Part shown: in pieces, positions 1-10,770 of the stretch | Numbering within the stretch: the first letter of the stretch is position 1 | Layout of the letters: each line of letters opens with the position of its first letter | Assembly: GCA_007258455.2 (NCBI GenBank) | Contig: VDFB02344152.1 | Location: forward strand, 124,001 to 188,000 | Source: Sequoia sempervirens | Taxonomy: Eukaryota > Streptophyta > Pinopsida > Cupressales > Cupressaceae | Direction of reading: 5' to 3' | DNA: 64,000 nucleotides | Translations under genes and position numbers: made by a program | Notes under the pieces: model-generated | Told to the model about the DNA's origin: nothing | Database searches by the model: none | The model's input: the letters and a program-made list of their open reading frames with translations, nothing else

Positions 1-1330
1 AAGGACCAGTGGTGTCAAATGGGGCAGGAACTGACGACACAGTGACAACAAAAGGTTTTGCAAGAGGGTTGGCCAGTAGAGGAGCTTGGATAAGCTCCGA
101 CACCAAGGGGTAGAAAAATCGGCCACCTCAGAGGAAACATCAGAAGAGGGATCAACTGTGAGATGGTATGAGAAAGCATTCTTCCACCAAGTAGCAATAC
201 CCTTGTGGCTAGCAAGATGGCAGCTAGAGGCCAGGTGACCAACAGAGAAACAATGCCTACATCGAAAAGGGAACCCCTCATAGTCCAAAAGCTGCTTCCA
301 AGGTCTTTCCTCCACCATCAAGACCACATCACCATGGAGGGGTTTGGAGATGTCCAAATCAATTAAAATACAAGCCACCGTAGTATGCCCAAGATTCTGA
401 GTCATTGAATCCACCTTCAAAAAACTACCAATGGCATTGCCAATAGCTTCAAAGCAAGAATCCTCCAAAACTGGAGTGGGAGATTCGACAGTCAAACCCA
501 AATAGGTCTAATGTTCAAAGGATCTATAAGAGGATTGAAAGAGTGAGACCAAGGTTGAATGAACAACGAATGATCACCCAAAATCCACACCTTGTACAAC
601 ACTTTGTCACGATCCTCTAAGGAAGAAAAAGAAACAGAGAAAAAACCCTAGCACTAGGGTAGAGCTCAATCTCACCTGACACAATAGGCTTCTAAGAAGT
701 GGAAACCCATTCGTGGAGATTAGGAAGGGAGGACCACAAGCTATTAAACCTATAGACCACACCCTGCCACATATAATACTCCTCGTTCTCAACAACCTTA
801 GGCCCACAGACCACAACAGGAGAGGCGCTGGCATAAGGCAAAGGAGGAACCCTAGCCGAAGCTGTAATAGGCATAGATCGCACATATTGCTTTGAAACTG
901 TACCAACAAATGACTTTCGTTTACCACCAATAGCAGGACCACCACCAGCAGTAGGCGACACCTCATAGAGAAGCTAGGAAGAACCGTAACCAACACCCCC
1001 CAAGGGAGAAGCATCAGATCCCCCCAAAGGGGAAGCTCTAGCCACTACATCTCCACCTCAAACCAATGGCAAAGACTTGTCAACAACAATCACCTCAGCT
1101 TGAAGGACCCTTCCTGACCCCATAGCAGCGCCCACATAATTAGACTCAAAGGGCCCAAACCCACAGGACAAACCCACAACAACATTAGTGTCCTCAACAT
1201 TTGTAGCAATATTTGTGCCCACATCATACACAAAATGTCATTGAATGGCTCACAACCCCTTCCGGCTCACAAACATTTTGAACTCCAAGAGGGACCTGTT
1301 CATGAAATTCATCAATCTTAGCACAATCAA
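1..1330 (-). pseudogene. LINE ORF1 (DUF4283 + CX2CX4HX4C zinc knuckle), decayed, runs off the left edge
   Basis: Read on the minus strand, the region encodes the nucleic-acid-binding ORF1 protein of a plant L1-type LINE. From about 1120 down it has a low-complexity N-terminus, then a DUF4283 region (WVSTS around 700, LEDRDKVLYKVW near 600, IQPWSHSFNPLIDP near 540, IRPIWV near 500), a linker with ILIDLDISKPLHGDVVL near 350, and the zinc knuckle CRHCFSVGHLASSC at about 215-260. That knuckle is an exact CX2CX4HX4C. DUF4283 followed by this knuckle is the established ORF1 layout. Decay is clear: a TAG replaces a likely Trp at 692-694, a frameshift lies near 645, and another stop plus frameshift falls at about 470-495. 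Two further stops occur between 960 and 1070. The N-terminal coding trace stops at about 1330, where element A begins. Confidence 0.85.
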
Positions 1331-1339
1331 AAAAAGCTT

Positions 1340-2768
1340 TGTTATTTAAAAGAAATGCTTTTAAATATGAAGGAAATTTAAAGTTGGGAAAAAGGGTAAA
1401 AGCACAAGCAATAATATTATTGTGCGTAGCAAAGTGAATGAAATATTCACTACACAAGTAAAAATTCTCTTTGTTGATGGGAGGTGAGTATTATGGAAAG
1501 GGGTAAAATTATTTTTCCTTAAAAGTATTCTTTTAAATTATTCACCTTTTGAATATTACAAGTGCAAGTGAAAAGGCATTATGAGTTTTAAATAAATCAA
1601 AAGTTCTATTTTGAGGCAAGATTATTATTGCTGGGAGATAAAGTCAAGTGCATGGGAAACTAAGCAGGGTAAAATGCTTCTATAGATGGAAAAGAATAGT
1701 TGTAGCCTGGGTAAATTGAAGATGAAGATTTTCAATTTGGTGGGAAAATTTATGTTGCAAATGAATAAAGTAAAATTGAAATTTATTTTGAAATGAAGGA
1801 AAAATGAAATGAAATGTAATTTTCCAATAGTCTAAAGCTTGTTTTCTCCTTAATGTGTAAAAGGAATTCAGGGCTATTTGGCAGGGGTCTTTTGTCAAAT
1901 TTTGGATCTAGAATTGCAGAGTGATAATGCAGAGAATGTGTATTTTGAGTCTGTAGCATATACTTTGAGTCAAATTAGTAAATTTTATCAATTATGTGGC
2001 TTCTAGGCATGTCTAAATCAAATATGCAAATCTTTTGAGTCTATTGTCTCTCCAACTGTAATATCCCATATGAATGATTGATGAGAGTTGATCAAAGGTT
2101 ATTTTCATTAATTTCCATTGTTGTGTTACAATGAAATATGCCTTAGTTATAGCTCTAGTTCAAAGAATCAATTAAATGCTTTGATTAAGGTGTGCATTTA
2201 TATAGGTGTTTAGTGGATTTATAAGAAGTGATGGAATCTGGGTAATGATGTATGAACTGTAATGCAATTCAGGAAGATCATGATTGCTTAGAATTAAAAT
2301 TTCCTTGTATTTCATTTTGCTTTGTTTTGACTCCAAGCCCTGAGATATAACACTGATCTTAAAGTGTTGAATGTATTTCCTATGCTTCTAGTATTTGATT
2401 TGAGAACAATCTTTTAAAAATACAATTCCGATTGATCTACCTTTGTTAAAGTTTGGTACTATTTGATATTCTTAGCTATAGATGTTTAAATTCTCTCAAG
2501 GAAATGTCAATTTCTTGAAGGATTTCATTTATTCAGTCCCTGATGAGAATATATATGCTTCATATGCAATGTATATGGAAATATTGTGAAGGAAAGTTAT
2601 AAATACATTGTGGGATCACCCTCCTAGGTTTTACAGAGCCCAAAGTGCAGGAGGAAAGCTAAATTGATTTCTCTCATTCACTGGCCCACCCTCTTTAAGG
2701 TTGTTGACTATTGGAATTGGAAAATCCATAGGCTTCCTTGAAGAGTTGGTTGGTATTTAAAAGAGCCA
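1340..2768 (+). repeat. Element A 5' LTR
   Basis: This is a direct repeat of 8065-9489. By hand I count 8 differences over the first ~160 aligned bases, with similar identity further in. Reading from TG at 1340 to CA at 2767-2768 gives 1429 bp with canonical LTR ends. Homology also includes the preceding AAAAGCTT, so the left edge is uncertain by about 8 bp. The LTR contains a TATA box (2598-2605) close to its 3' end, which implies a very long U3. Confidence 0.88.
2598..2605 (+). promoter_or_regulatory. Putative LTR core promoter (TATAAATA)
   Basis: TATAAATA lies about 165 bp before the 3' end of the 5' LTR. The 3' LTR copy has TATTAATA at the matching place. The bases immediately downstream (2606-2621) are CATTGTGGGATCACCC, conserved in both LTRs and identical to the terminal motif of the TIR elements described at 19768-25699. 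Promoter function is inferred from motif and position only. Confidence 0.5.
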
Positions 2769-2774
2769 AAAGAA

Positions 2775-2792
2775 TGGTGACTCTGTTGGAGA
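2775..2792 (+). other. Primer-binding-site-like block of element A, with a second copy at 2914-2933
   Basis: TGGTGACTCTGTTGGAGA starts 6 nt after the LTR end. TGGCGACTCTGCTAGGGGAA, a closely related block, recurs about 140 bp downstream. A TGG start just after an LTR is typical of plant Ty3/gypsy primer sites, and TGGCGACTC-type sites are known from Tat/Ogre-like elements, where a tRNA-Arg primer has been proposed. Which copy would be used is unknown. Confidence 0.55.
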
Positions 2793-3697
2793 GAATTTGA
2801 GAAAATTCTTATTGAAGAATCTAGCCTTAAGAGTCATTTAAACTTTAATGCAGTTTGTAACTAGAGGTTGAAAATTATTGAATTATATTTTCCCATCCGA
2901 GTCACCAACAAAATGGCGACTCTGCTAGGGGAAACTTTGAATCTCCAAGTGTAGATTGATAATTCACAAAGTCATATTGTTTGTTGATCTGAATTTGGTT
3001 CAAATAGTGATGAATTCAAACTTGGAGAAAGAAATTGCTGCATTGAACCTGAAAGTTTCACAATTTGTGATGCTCTGCTTGTGAAAGGAACTCATAAAGA
3101 AATTTATCTATGAAAGGGCTTCATACTGCTTGGAGTTCAGTCCTCTACAAAGAGAGGTGGAAACTTTGTCAAAAGAACCTATTGAAGATTTGAAGAAAAC
3201 TTCTAGATCTACAATATTTCCAATCAAGAAGAAAATTTGCAGCAGCTGCAACATTCCCAGGTATTCTTCACTCTTGGTTTTCAAGAAATTTGTGTGTGAA
3301 AACCATAGTTGCAGTCTTGCAAAAAAATTGGTTCCCTATCGAGTGAATTACCACTAAGAGAGCGGAAGGACAATAATATTTAGTTTGCATAATTCTAAAT
3401 TATAATTTGCAGCCTATGTATTATGTTGAAAGTATGCTAGTTCTTGATATATGCCCACTAAATATATCTTATTCTTACATGCATTTGAATTATGCATTGT
3501 GGTATTCTAAGATCATGTTGAAAGTTAGAAATAGGGTAGTGAATGATCAACTTTATAGTTGATATTTAAAGTTTTGAAAGAGGTATGTCAAAATGCATCA
3601 AAATATGCACCCTAGTATGGTTTGTGATTAGCCCCAGCTAGATTGTCAAAGAAATTTCAGCATCAAGAGATATAGAGCCATCAATTTCAGTGGCATT
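2793..3697 (+). other. Element A 5' leader, no convincing ORF
   Basis: About 0.9 kb between the primer site and the gag-like frame. Only short open frames occur (for example 3130-3357, with no recognisable motif). I treat it as an untranslated leader. Confidence 0.5.
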
Positions 3698-4948
3698 TTG
3701 GGTTACCCAAATGGAATTCCACCTAAGATCAAGGATAAATTACCAAAATTCATTGGTGATAAGTTTGAATCAACAAATAGACATCTACAAGAGTTCAATA
3801 ATGTGATGGATGACTATGAAGTTGATCATGAGGATGTGATCATGAGGTTATTTGTTCAGTCCTTGAGAGGAGATGCAAGAGATTGGTTATCTTATTTACC
3901 AACATCCTCTATATATTCCTAGGAGGAGTTTAAAGTGTTGTTCATGGAGAAATTTGGTGAAAGGATTGATCCAGTCTTAATAAGAAAAAGGTTCATGAAC
4001 ATGGAGAAAGGAAAAGATGAGTTGGTCCCCTCTTTTAATCTTAGATTTTCAAAGATCATAAGAGAGATCCCTGAAAATATAAGACCAAATGATGTTGAAT
4101 GTTTGGTCATGTACTTAGGATCTTTTGATAAAAAGATGAGTTATCTATTAAGAGATAAAGATCCTACAACCCTATACCAAGCATATCAAATTGTTATAGA
4201 TATTGAGAACAATTTGAGATATTCAATGATGAAAGGAAATAGGCATGTGAGTATTGGTCTTCCTAACACATCTCATGCAAATAGAACTGAAGGATCAGAT
4301 AATAGAAATGCTTGGTAAGAGGGTAATGCTATTGCTGTTCCAATTTCAACATCAGCACAACATACAAATCATGGTGAGCTCCATGTTAAATGTCATCAAA
4401 ATTTGAGCAATGTTGATCGAACATCTTTTATTTAGGGATTGTCTAAAATGAAAAGACTCAAAGGAGAATCACTACATAATTTGTTCTCAAGGTTTTTGGG
4501 TGCCTTGTTGAAAGTCCCCATAAGTTTCAAACCTAAGGACTCAATGTGCATTGATATATTTTTTGAAATTTGTGATTCTGGGTTGAGTGCCTTATTGAAG
4601 GAGTTGAAGCCTCATAGCCTTGACCATGTGCTCAATTGGATAAAGAATGTTGAACAAGCCCAATGTAATTATGCTCAAAATGTGGTGTCTAAAAATGAAG
4701 ATAGTAGTTGTCCTGCTACAAAATCATAAAATGACAATCTGTGTTGTATGAATGAGGATGTTGACTGTAATCAGCTCACAATCAACACATATGCAGATTT
4801 GTACAACAATGAGGAAGATGATGATACATGGTGTGATGAAAAAAGAGATATGCATGAAATTTTTTCTTGCAATATCTTGGGTGATGAAGAAGTAGAAGAA
4901 ACACAAGATGTCATTCCATGTCATGTATTGATTAGTGAAAAAATGTAA
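3698..4948 (+). pseudogene. Element A gag-like protein with a tandem second gag-like module
   Basis: One reading frame runs through the region, broken only by in-frame stops near 3920, 4316, 4436, 4727 and 4946. The first module has the retrotransposon gag signature: VIMRLFVQSLRGDARDWL (about 3838-3890), then EEFKVLFMEKFGERIDP (from about 3923), a GKDELVPSFNLRFSKI segment, and a C-terminal run ending in IDIENNLRYS (about 4240). The second module (about 4439-4690) repeats the pattern: RLKGESLHNLFSRF, a Pro/Lys turn (KPKDS), a leucine-rich helix, then VLNWIKNVEQAQ. The stop at 3920-3922 replaces what is usually a Trp (S-stop-EEF). The frame then becomes acidic (NNEEDDDTW). Such a protein would form the nucleocapsid-like particle. 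No zinc knuckle is visible. The duplication of the gag core is by-eye inference. Confidence 0.75.
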
Positions 4949-6509
4949 TTTTTGATTGCATTTCATCACAAATCAATGATCAAGACATTGAAGCTAAAAT
5001 TTCAAGCACTCACTCTAAAGAATCTGAGCATGATCTATGTAGTGATGAGTCTTCTTGTGATGAGGATTTTAATGACAACTAAACTAATTGTTCTTCTATT
5101 GATTATGAATGCTCCTATAAGGATGATCTAGAGGTACTTTCTTCACATGAAGAATGCAATGATATCAATGCTCATGAAGCCACTTTCCTCTAGTATGCTA
5201 ATCCTGAACATAGTACTTGAAATGAAAAAGATGTTGATGAACATGTTTATGTCCTAGCTGCCCATGATTTCTTGTATGAAGCAAAGGTGGAAATGTTAGT
5301 TGTACATGAAAAGGATGATCAAGTGCACATAGATGGAGGAAGGAGTTCATTTTTGAATGACCAAGTCATGCATTATGATGAACACATGGACCTAGGATCA
5401 AAATTATTCTCCATTGATAATGTGAAATAACTTGATGGATTTTTAGATGGTTTTGACATTGCAAAACATTTTGATCACTATGTAGAGCAGACATATGATG
5501 CAAATGATAGTGGGTGTGGTGTTAGTCAAAATGAAATTGAATATGGATCTTTCTTTGATGATCTCTCTCATCTCTGGAGTGTGCAAATGGACATGTTTTC
5601 TTTGAATGAAGAGTGCATTGGTGTTAAAGAGAATGAAGGCTTCACTTCTATTGCTGATGAACAATTTGTAGATAATAGTTAACCTTTGACATATAGGTCA
5701 ATATGCATATCAGCTAAAAGTGCACATGAGGTTGCTAGTGCACATGAAAATATTTTTGCTGACCTTGTTAGTTTTGAAAGTGATAGTATTCAAGATGATT
5801 TAAACATTAAAAATGTTGGGAAAAATCAATGTGAAATCTTTGACTTAGGCTTAGATTTTGAATCATCTGAATCTTTAACTTTGAGACATCCCAAATGGAA
5901 TTGCATAGTGGTCCGAAGAATGAACCTAAGATAGAAATCACTACTTATGCATTGGATCCTGACATTTTTGTTGAGTGCCATGATTTGAATGAAGATAAAA
6001 GTACTTTTGGTGTTGATAAATCTAATTTTCATAATCTTGAAACACATGACAATGTGTTTGGGCTGTGTTGTTGGGATTAAGACAAGTTGACTTGTGATGC
6101 AATTCAGTTGGAGGGGATACAAATGTATGAACAATATTTTCTCAACACACAAGAGGATTGCATGTCGTCTTTCATCCATGATGCCTTCTTTGACCATGAT
6201 CATTATGAGGGGGTTAGTGAATGTGATAAAACCATGTTTTCATGTGGTCTTGATCATTATCCTCAAATGTTTCCACTTGCTATAAAATTAGAAAATGAAG
6301 AGATGGATAGTGATGTGGCCTATATGATTTGGTTGTTGCTTGATGACAAAGCTAAACAGGGAGCAAGTTTCCACTTGTACAAAGGCAGCTTGATACTAGT
6401 GTTTGCAAGTATGCATTCACTCATTTTGATGTGGTGTGACAAAGACAAGCGTGAGTTTAGGGAGATCAACTCTTTTAATATATTAGTGTTTGACATAGGT
6501 AAGAACTGA
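4949..6509 (+). pseudogene. Element A acidic (Asp/Glu-rich) ORF of unknown function
   Basis: Downstream of gag, plus-strand frames stay coding-like for ~1.5 kb with scattered stops and shifts. The deduced protein is strongly acidic and rich in His, Cys and aromatics: HDLCSDESSCDEDFND near 5025-5080, SFFDDLSHLWSVQMDMFSLN near 5550-5605, EIFDLGLDFESSESLTL near 5838-5885, and a C-terminal part (6087-6509) with FFDHDHYEGVSECDKTMFSC. It contains no RT, integrase, RNase H or protease motif and no transmembrane run. It sits where pol would be. I do not recognise the family. A similar acidic relic lies at 35400-36460. Function is unknown; chaperone-like or assembly roles would be guesswork. Confidence 0.6.
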
Positions 6510-8064
6510 CTCCCCTTTTTCATTTGGTGGCCTAAGGTCACTATGTGAAGTTGAAAAAGAAGGTTGAATAAAGGAGGTGTTTGGGAGCACTCAATGGACT
6601 CAGCACTTGGTCTACTCCCCAAAGATCTGGAATCTTGCTATGCCTAAAGGGGGCATACATCCCTAGTCGAAGCCACTAGTGGCACTTTCAAATTTTGTAA
6701 AATTTGAAGTGCACTTATTGAAAATTTTGCCTTTGCACATTTAGAAACACACCTGAAAAATCTGCCTAAGTGACCTACTTTGGAGTGTCATAATTTAGAT
6801 CTTATTGATTTTTATGAAAAAACCCTTTGTGTACACACTCATATGACATATGTGAACATGCATGTCAATTTTTAGCTTCCCATGATAAGTTTTGACTAGG
6901 TTTTGGCACTATTTTGCTATTTACAAACTTTTAGTTTTGCAAAGTAGCCTCCTGTTCGACCTGATATTTCTCTAACATTTGAATAGGAGGAAAAAGGAAT
7001 TTAATTCTTTCATTCCATTGGCTAGAAGCTTTCAAACAAACTTTGAAAATATTCAAAGTTTTCACAACTCATCGCAACTTCTGGATAAAAATGAAGATCC
7101 AAACCAGTGATGGATTGTTCTTCAGCGATGGACACACAAGAGAGAAAAACTCTCAATGTTTGAATGGATAAGGTATGCACATTCATCAAAGCATAGAAAA
7201 TAGAAGTAAGTTTTGATGAAATGATGTTGTTGTTTCCACACAACAAAATTGTTTAGGGAAATTCAATTTTGGCATCATGGAGGCTGCCAGTATGCTATTT
7301 CAAAGGGGTTTTATCCCATTTTGCAATGATAATTTTTATACCAATAAAGCCTCTGTTGTAGAAGCATCATGGTTCGATGCACAAGATGTTGGAAAATCTA
7401 ACACATGCGTACAAGTTGGAGGAGGTGGCTGCATAAAATATCTTTTCCCAAGTGCTGTGTGAATAAAATCACGTGTGTTTTGTAGTGTTGTAGTGAAAAA
7501 TGTATTAAAATTGCTTGGGCAGAGTTTGTGCCGCCATATCCAGAGAACAGAGGAGTTGCCATGGGAATATCTTTTGTTCAGAATAGAGAACAAAACAAGT
7601 TGGGGCAGAAAAATGAAATCAATGGCCAAGACAAAAAAATGGAGTTCGGTTTGGAAGTAGCTACATAACACACGAACAGAGGAGGAATTGGGGCATTTTC
7701 CCCTCATCTCCATTTTCCAGTTCCCTCTTCTATTTCCAAATTGAATCGGTGATGAGCGATAGTGTTCATCACCCATCGTCGGTTTCCTTCTTCTTTTTCT
7801 CATTCAACAGTTGATGCACGAGAGGCTGGAGATAGCGTGGTGGACCCTGTGAAATATAAAAGGCTAATATTTAATGTGCCCAATGAAATTTTGAAGGAGG
7901 ACTATTAATGTTGACCAGTGATAATTAAAGTTAGATTTTAAAATCTAAACTATGCACATGTAATTTTTTTTATTTTACCCTGTAAAATGCTCAATGTTTT
8001 CACTTTAAAGAGCATTGTTTTTAATATTGAGGATAAGGGGCCAGATAAAAAACTTCAAAAGCTT
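6510..8064 (+). other. Element A 3' non-coding region with purine-rich stretch before the LTR
   Basis: About 1.55 kb with no convincing coding frame. Short open frames at 7277-7462 and 7336-7803 have no recognisable motif. GCCTAAAGGGGGC near 6640 and GAGGATAAGGGG near 8031-8042 are purine-rich. The latter is 20-30 bp upstream of the 3' LTR and is the better polypurine-tract candidate, although not flush with it. Confidence 0.45.
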
Positions 8065-9489
8065 TGTTATTTAAAAGAAATGCTTTTAAATATGAAGGAA
8101 ATTTAAAGTTGGGAAAAAGGGTAAAAGCACAGGCAATAATATTATTGTGCTTGGAAAAGTGAATGAAATATTCATTGCACAAGTAAAAATTGTTTTTGTT
8201 GATGGGAGGTGAGTATTATGGAAAGGGGTAAAATTATTTTGCCTCACAAGTATTCTTTTAAATTATTCACCTTTTGAATATTACAAGTGCAAGTGAAAAG
8301 GCATTATGAGCTCTAAATAAATCAAAAGCTCTATTTTGAGGCAAGATTATTATTGCTAGTAGATAAAGTAAAGTGCATGGGAAACTAATGTGTAGCAGGG
8401 TAAAATGCTTCTACAGATGGAAAAGAATAGTTGCAGCCTGGGTAAAGTGAAGATGAAGATTTTCAATTTGGTGGGAAAATTTCTATTGCAAATAAATAAA
8501 GTGCAATTGAAATTTATTTTGAAACGAAGGAAAAATGAAATGTGATTTTCCAATAGCCTGAAGCTTGTTTGCTCTTTAATGTATAAAAGGAATTCAGGGC
8601 TATTTGGCAGGGGTCTTTTGTCAAATTTTGGATCCGAAATTGTAGAGTGATAACACAAAGAATATGTATTATGAGTTTGTAGCTTAGGCTTTGAGTCAAA
8701 TTAGTAAATTTTATCAATTATGTGGCTTTTAGGCATGTCTAAATCAAATATGCAAATCTTTTGAGTCTATTGTCTCTCCAACTGTAATATTTCATATGAA
8801 TGATTAATTAGAGTTGATTAAAGGTTATTTTCATTAATTTCCATTGTTTCCAATGAAATATGCTTTAGTTATAGCTCTGGTTCAAGGAATCAGTTAAATG
8901 TTTTGATTAAGGTGTGCATTCATATAGGTGTTTAGTGGATTTATAAGAAGTGATGGAATTTGGGTAATGATGTATGAATTGTAATGCAATGCATGAAGAT
9001 CATGGCTACTTAGAATTATAATTTCCTTGTAGTTCAATTTTCTTTGTTTTGACTCTGAGCCCTGAGATATAGCACTAATCTTAAAGTGTTGAATGTATTT
9101 CCTATGCTTTTGGTATTTCATTTGAGAATATCTCTTATAAATACAATTCCAATTGATCTACTTTTTTTAAAGTTTGGTACTATTTGATATTTTCGGCTAT
9201 AGATGTTTAAATTCTCTCAAGGAAATGCCAATTTCTTGAAGGATTTCATCTATTCAGTCCCTAATGAGAATATATCTGCTTAATATATCATGTATATGGA
9301 AATATTGTGAAGGAAAGTTATTAATACATTGTGGGATCACCCTATCGGGTTTTGTAGAGCCCAAAGTGCAAGAGGAAAGCTAAATTGCTTTCTCTCATTC
9401 ATTGGCCCACCCTCTTTAAGGTTGTTGACTATTGGAATTTGCAAATCCATAGGCTTCCTTGAAGAGTTGGTTGGTATTTAAAAGAGCCA
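8065..9489 (+). repeat. Element A 3' LTR
   Basis: Direct repeat of 1340-2768, with TG at 8065 and CA at 9488-9489 (1425 bp). Homology with the 5' LTR stops at 9489: the next bases (ACATCTAC) differ from those after 2768. It carries the same ATTGTGGGATCACCC motif at 9328-9342, directly after a TATTAATA-type box. Confidence 0.87.
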
Positions 9490-10572
9490 ACATCTACAAT
9501 CTTTTTGGATTCATTATTATTTATTTCTCTTTCCACAAGTTCATTCTTTAATGGGCACCATTTCAACTATTTTGCTTCTTATTTTGCACTATGTTCACAT
9601 AATAGAAAAGAAGAATTTGATTGGAAAAAATAAATTGAAGTTTCAAAAAAATATTCAATTTAATGTTTAGTTTAGCATAATATATAAAGTATTATGTCTA
9701 TTATTTAATTTAGCATAATATATATGCATATAAATGATATAAATATTATTGGGTTTTCAATATTTTAATAAAGTTGAATGGTTTTGAATGAGTCTATTAG
9801 AGATCAAACCATGTTGAATGCAAAACCCCCAATTGAAAAAAATCAACCTATTTTTTGTTTGTTTGTATTGAGTAGATAAAAAAAACTATAAATCTGATAT
9901 AAAACCTTTTCAAAAATAAATTAAAAAATAACATAAACAAGATATTGTGTTTTCATTATTACTTGTTTTATCTATGTTTTCTTGGCTCAGATATTGTGGA
10001 GCAAATCTTTCTATTTTTTTTATAACAAGTAACATTCTATATTGTCAATCCCATTTGTTTTTTTACCACACCACCTATTAAAAAAAATAGAATATACAAA
10101 ATTTATCCATATATTTTTTCCCATTATCTTCTAAATAAAACTTTCTTAAGAAGATTAAAATTGCTTTGTGTCCTATTTTATAAGTAAACATTATTTATAT
10201 TGTATTTTGAATATGAGCAACATTTTAAGAAGGGAAATTTTTCCCAAATGTTTTATTAACTAGCATACATATATTAAATATTAATATATATAAAATACAT
10301 CGAAAGTTATCATAATTGAGCACTACTTTTAGAACCATTATTAATTTTAATTTTAATAGTATAGAATTAATTAGGGTTAAGGTTAGTGCTACTTTTAAAA
10401 TAGGGTTACTCTAAAATTTTGTTTACAATTAAATTAGGGTTGGGGTTAGAGTTTACATATGGTTAAATTAAGGTTTTGGTTAGGGTTGAATTAGAGTTAG
10501 TCTAATGTTTTTATCATTGTTTATTTCAATTCCCATAAAATAAGTGGAATTCCTTCTCAAACTTACAAATTA
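9490..10572. other. AT-rich DNA with no gene seen
   Basis: About 1.1 kb, very AT-rich with many homopolymer runs. The first ~70 bases read on the minus strand look coding-like (KNELVEREI) and may be the 5' continuation of the LINE cut by element A. Degenerate TTAGGGTT-like words occur at 10370-10500 without regular period. Confidence 0.5.
10259..10320 (+). repeat. Single copy of the terminal repeat of the 13618-14324 TIR element
   Basis: ACTAGCATACATATATTAAA and the following ~30 bases closely match the left terminus at 13618 and, inverted, the right terminus at 14324. No inverted partner is visible nearby, so this is a solo end or a truncated copy. Confidence 0.6.
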
Positions 10573-10770
10573 ATGTTTTTGTTTTTGATAAGATAAGCAA
10601 CATTTATAGGGTGTTGTTCCCTTCACAAAAATCCCAAAGGCCCAAATAAGAAGCTAATTCAAAATGGGAATGAACTAGGAAAATAAGGCAAAACACACAC
10701 AAAAACAACTGACTGTTGGAACAAGACTAGGACCTAGACAACCCCAGAATCAGGTGGGACCAATCTGACT
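10573..10770 (-). mobile_element. LINE 3'-end fragment
   Basis: On the minus strand this reads as a LINE 3' untranslated end. GGGCCTTTGGGATTT is followed by AACACCCTATAAATGTTGCT, TTATCTTATCAAAAAC and an A-rich end at about 10573. The same signature occurs at 14545-14640 (minus) and, as TTATCTAATAAAAAAC, at 18206-18222 (plus). It is 5'-truncated with no coding part recognised. Confidence 0.6.

Larger units (their letters stand above)
1340..9489 (+). mobile_element. Element A: LTR retroelement with gag-like protein and acidic ORF but no visible pol
   Basis: Two direct repeats of about 1.43 kb (1340-2768 and 8065-9489) flank a ~5.3 kb interior. A primer-binding-site-like block follows the first repeat and a purine-rich stretch precedes the second. 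The interior encodes a gag-like protein, a second gag-like module and a long Asp/Glu-rich tract, all on the plus strand. I found no protease, RT, RNase H or integrase motifs in any frame. This matches the established class of non-autonomous gag-only elements (TR-GAG), although the acidic tract is extra. The element appears to sit inside the LINE at 1-1330. ACAATC occurs just outside both ends (1323-1328 and 9496-9501), but its spacing from the inferred LTR ends is uneven, so I do not claim it as a target site duplication. Confidence 0.85.

Noticed and set aside
607..1014. 135-codon minus-strand frame overlapping the LINE ORF1
   Set aside because: Wrong-frame shadow; the DUF4283 residues are in the neighbouring frame with stops.
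7336..7803. 155-codon minus-strand frame inside element A's 3' region
   Set aside because: Antisense to the element, no motif, and composition like the surrounding untranslated region.
10370..10500. TTAGGGTT-like words suggesting an interstitial telomere tract
   Set aside because: Irregular spacing and wrong period; not consecutive TTTAGGG units.
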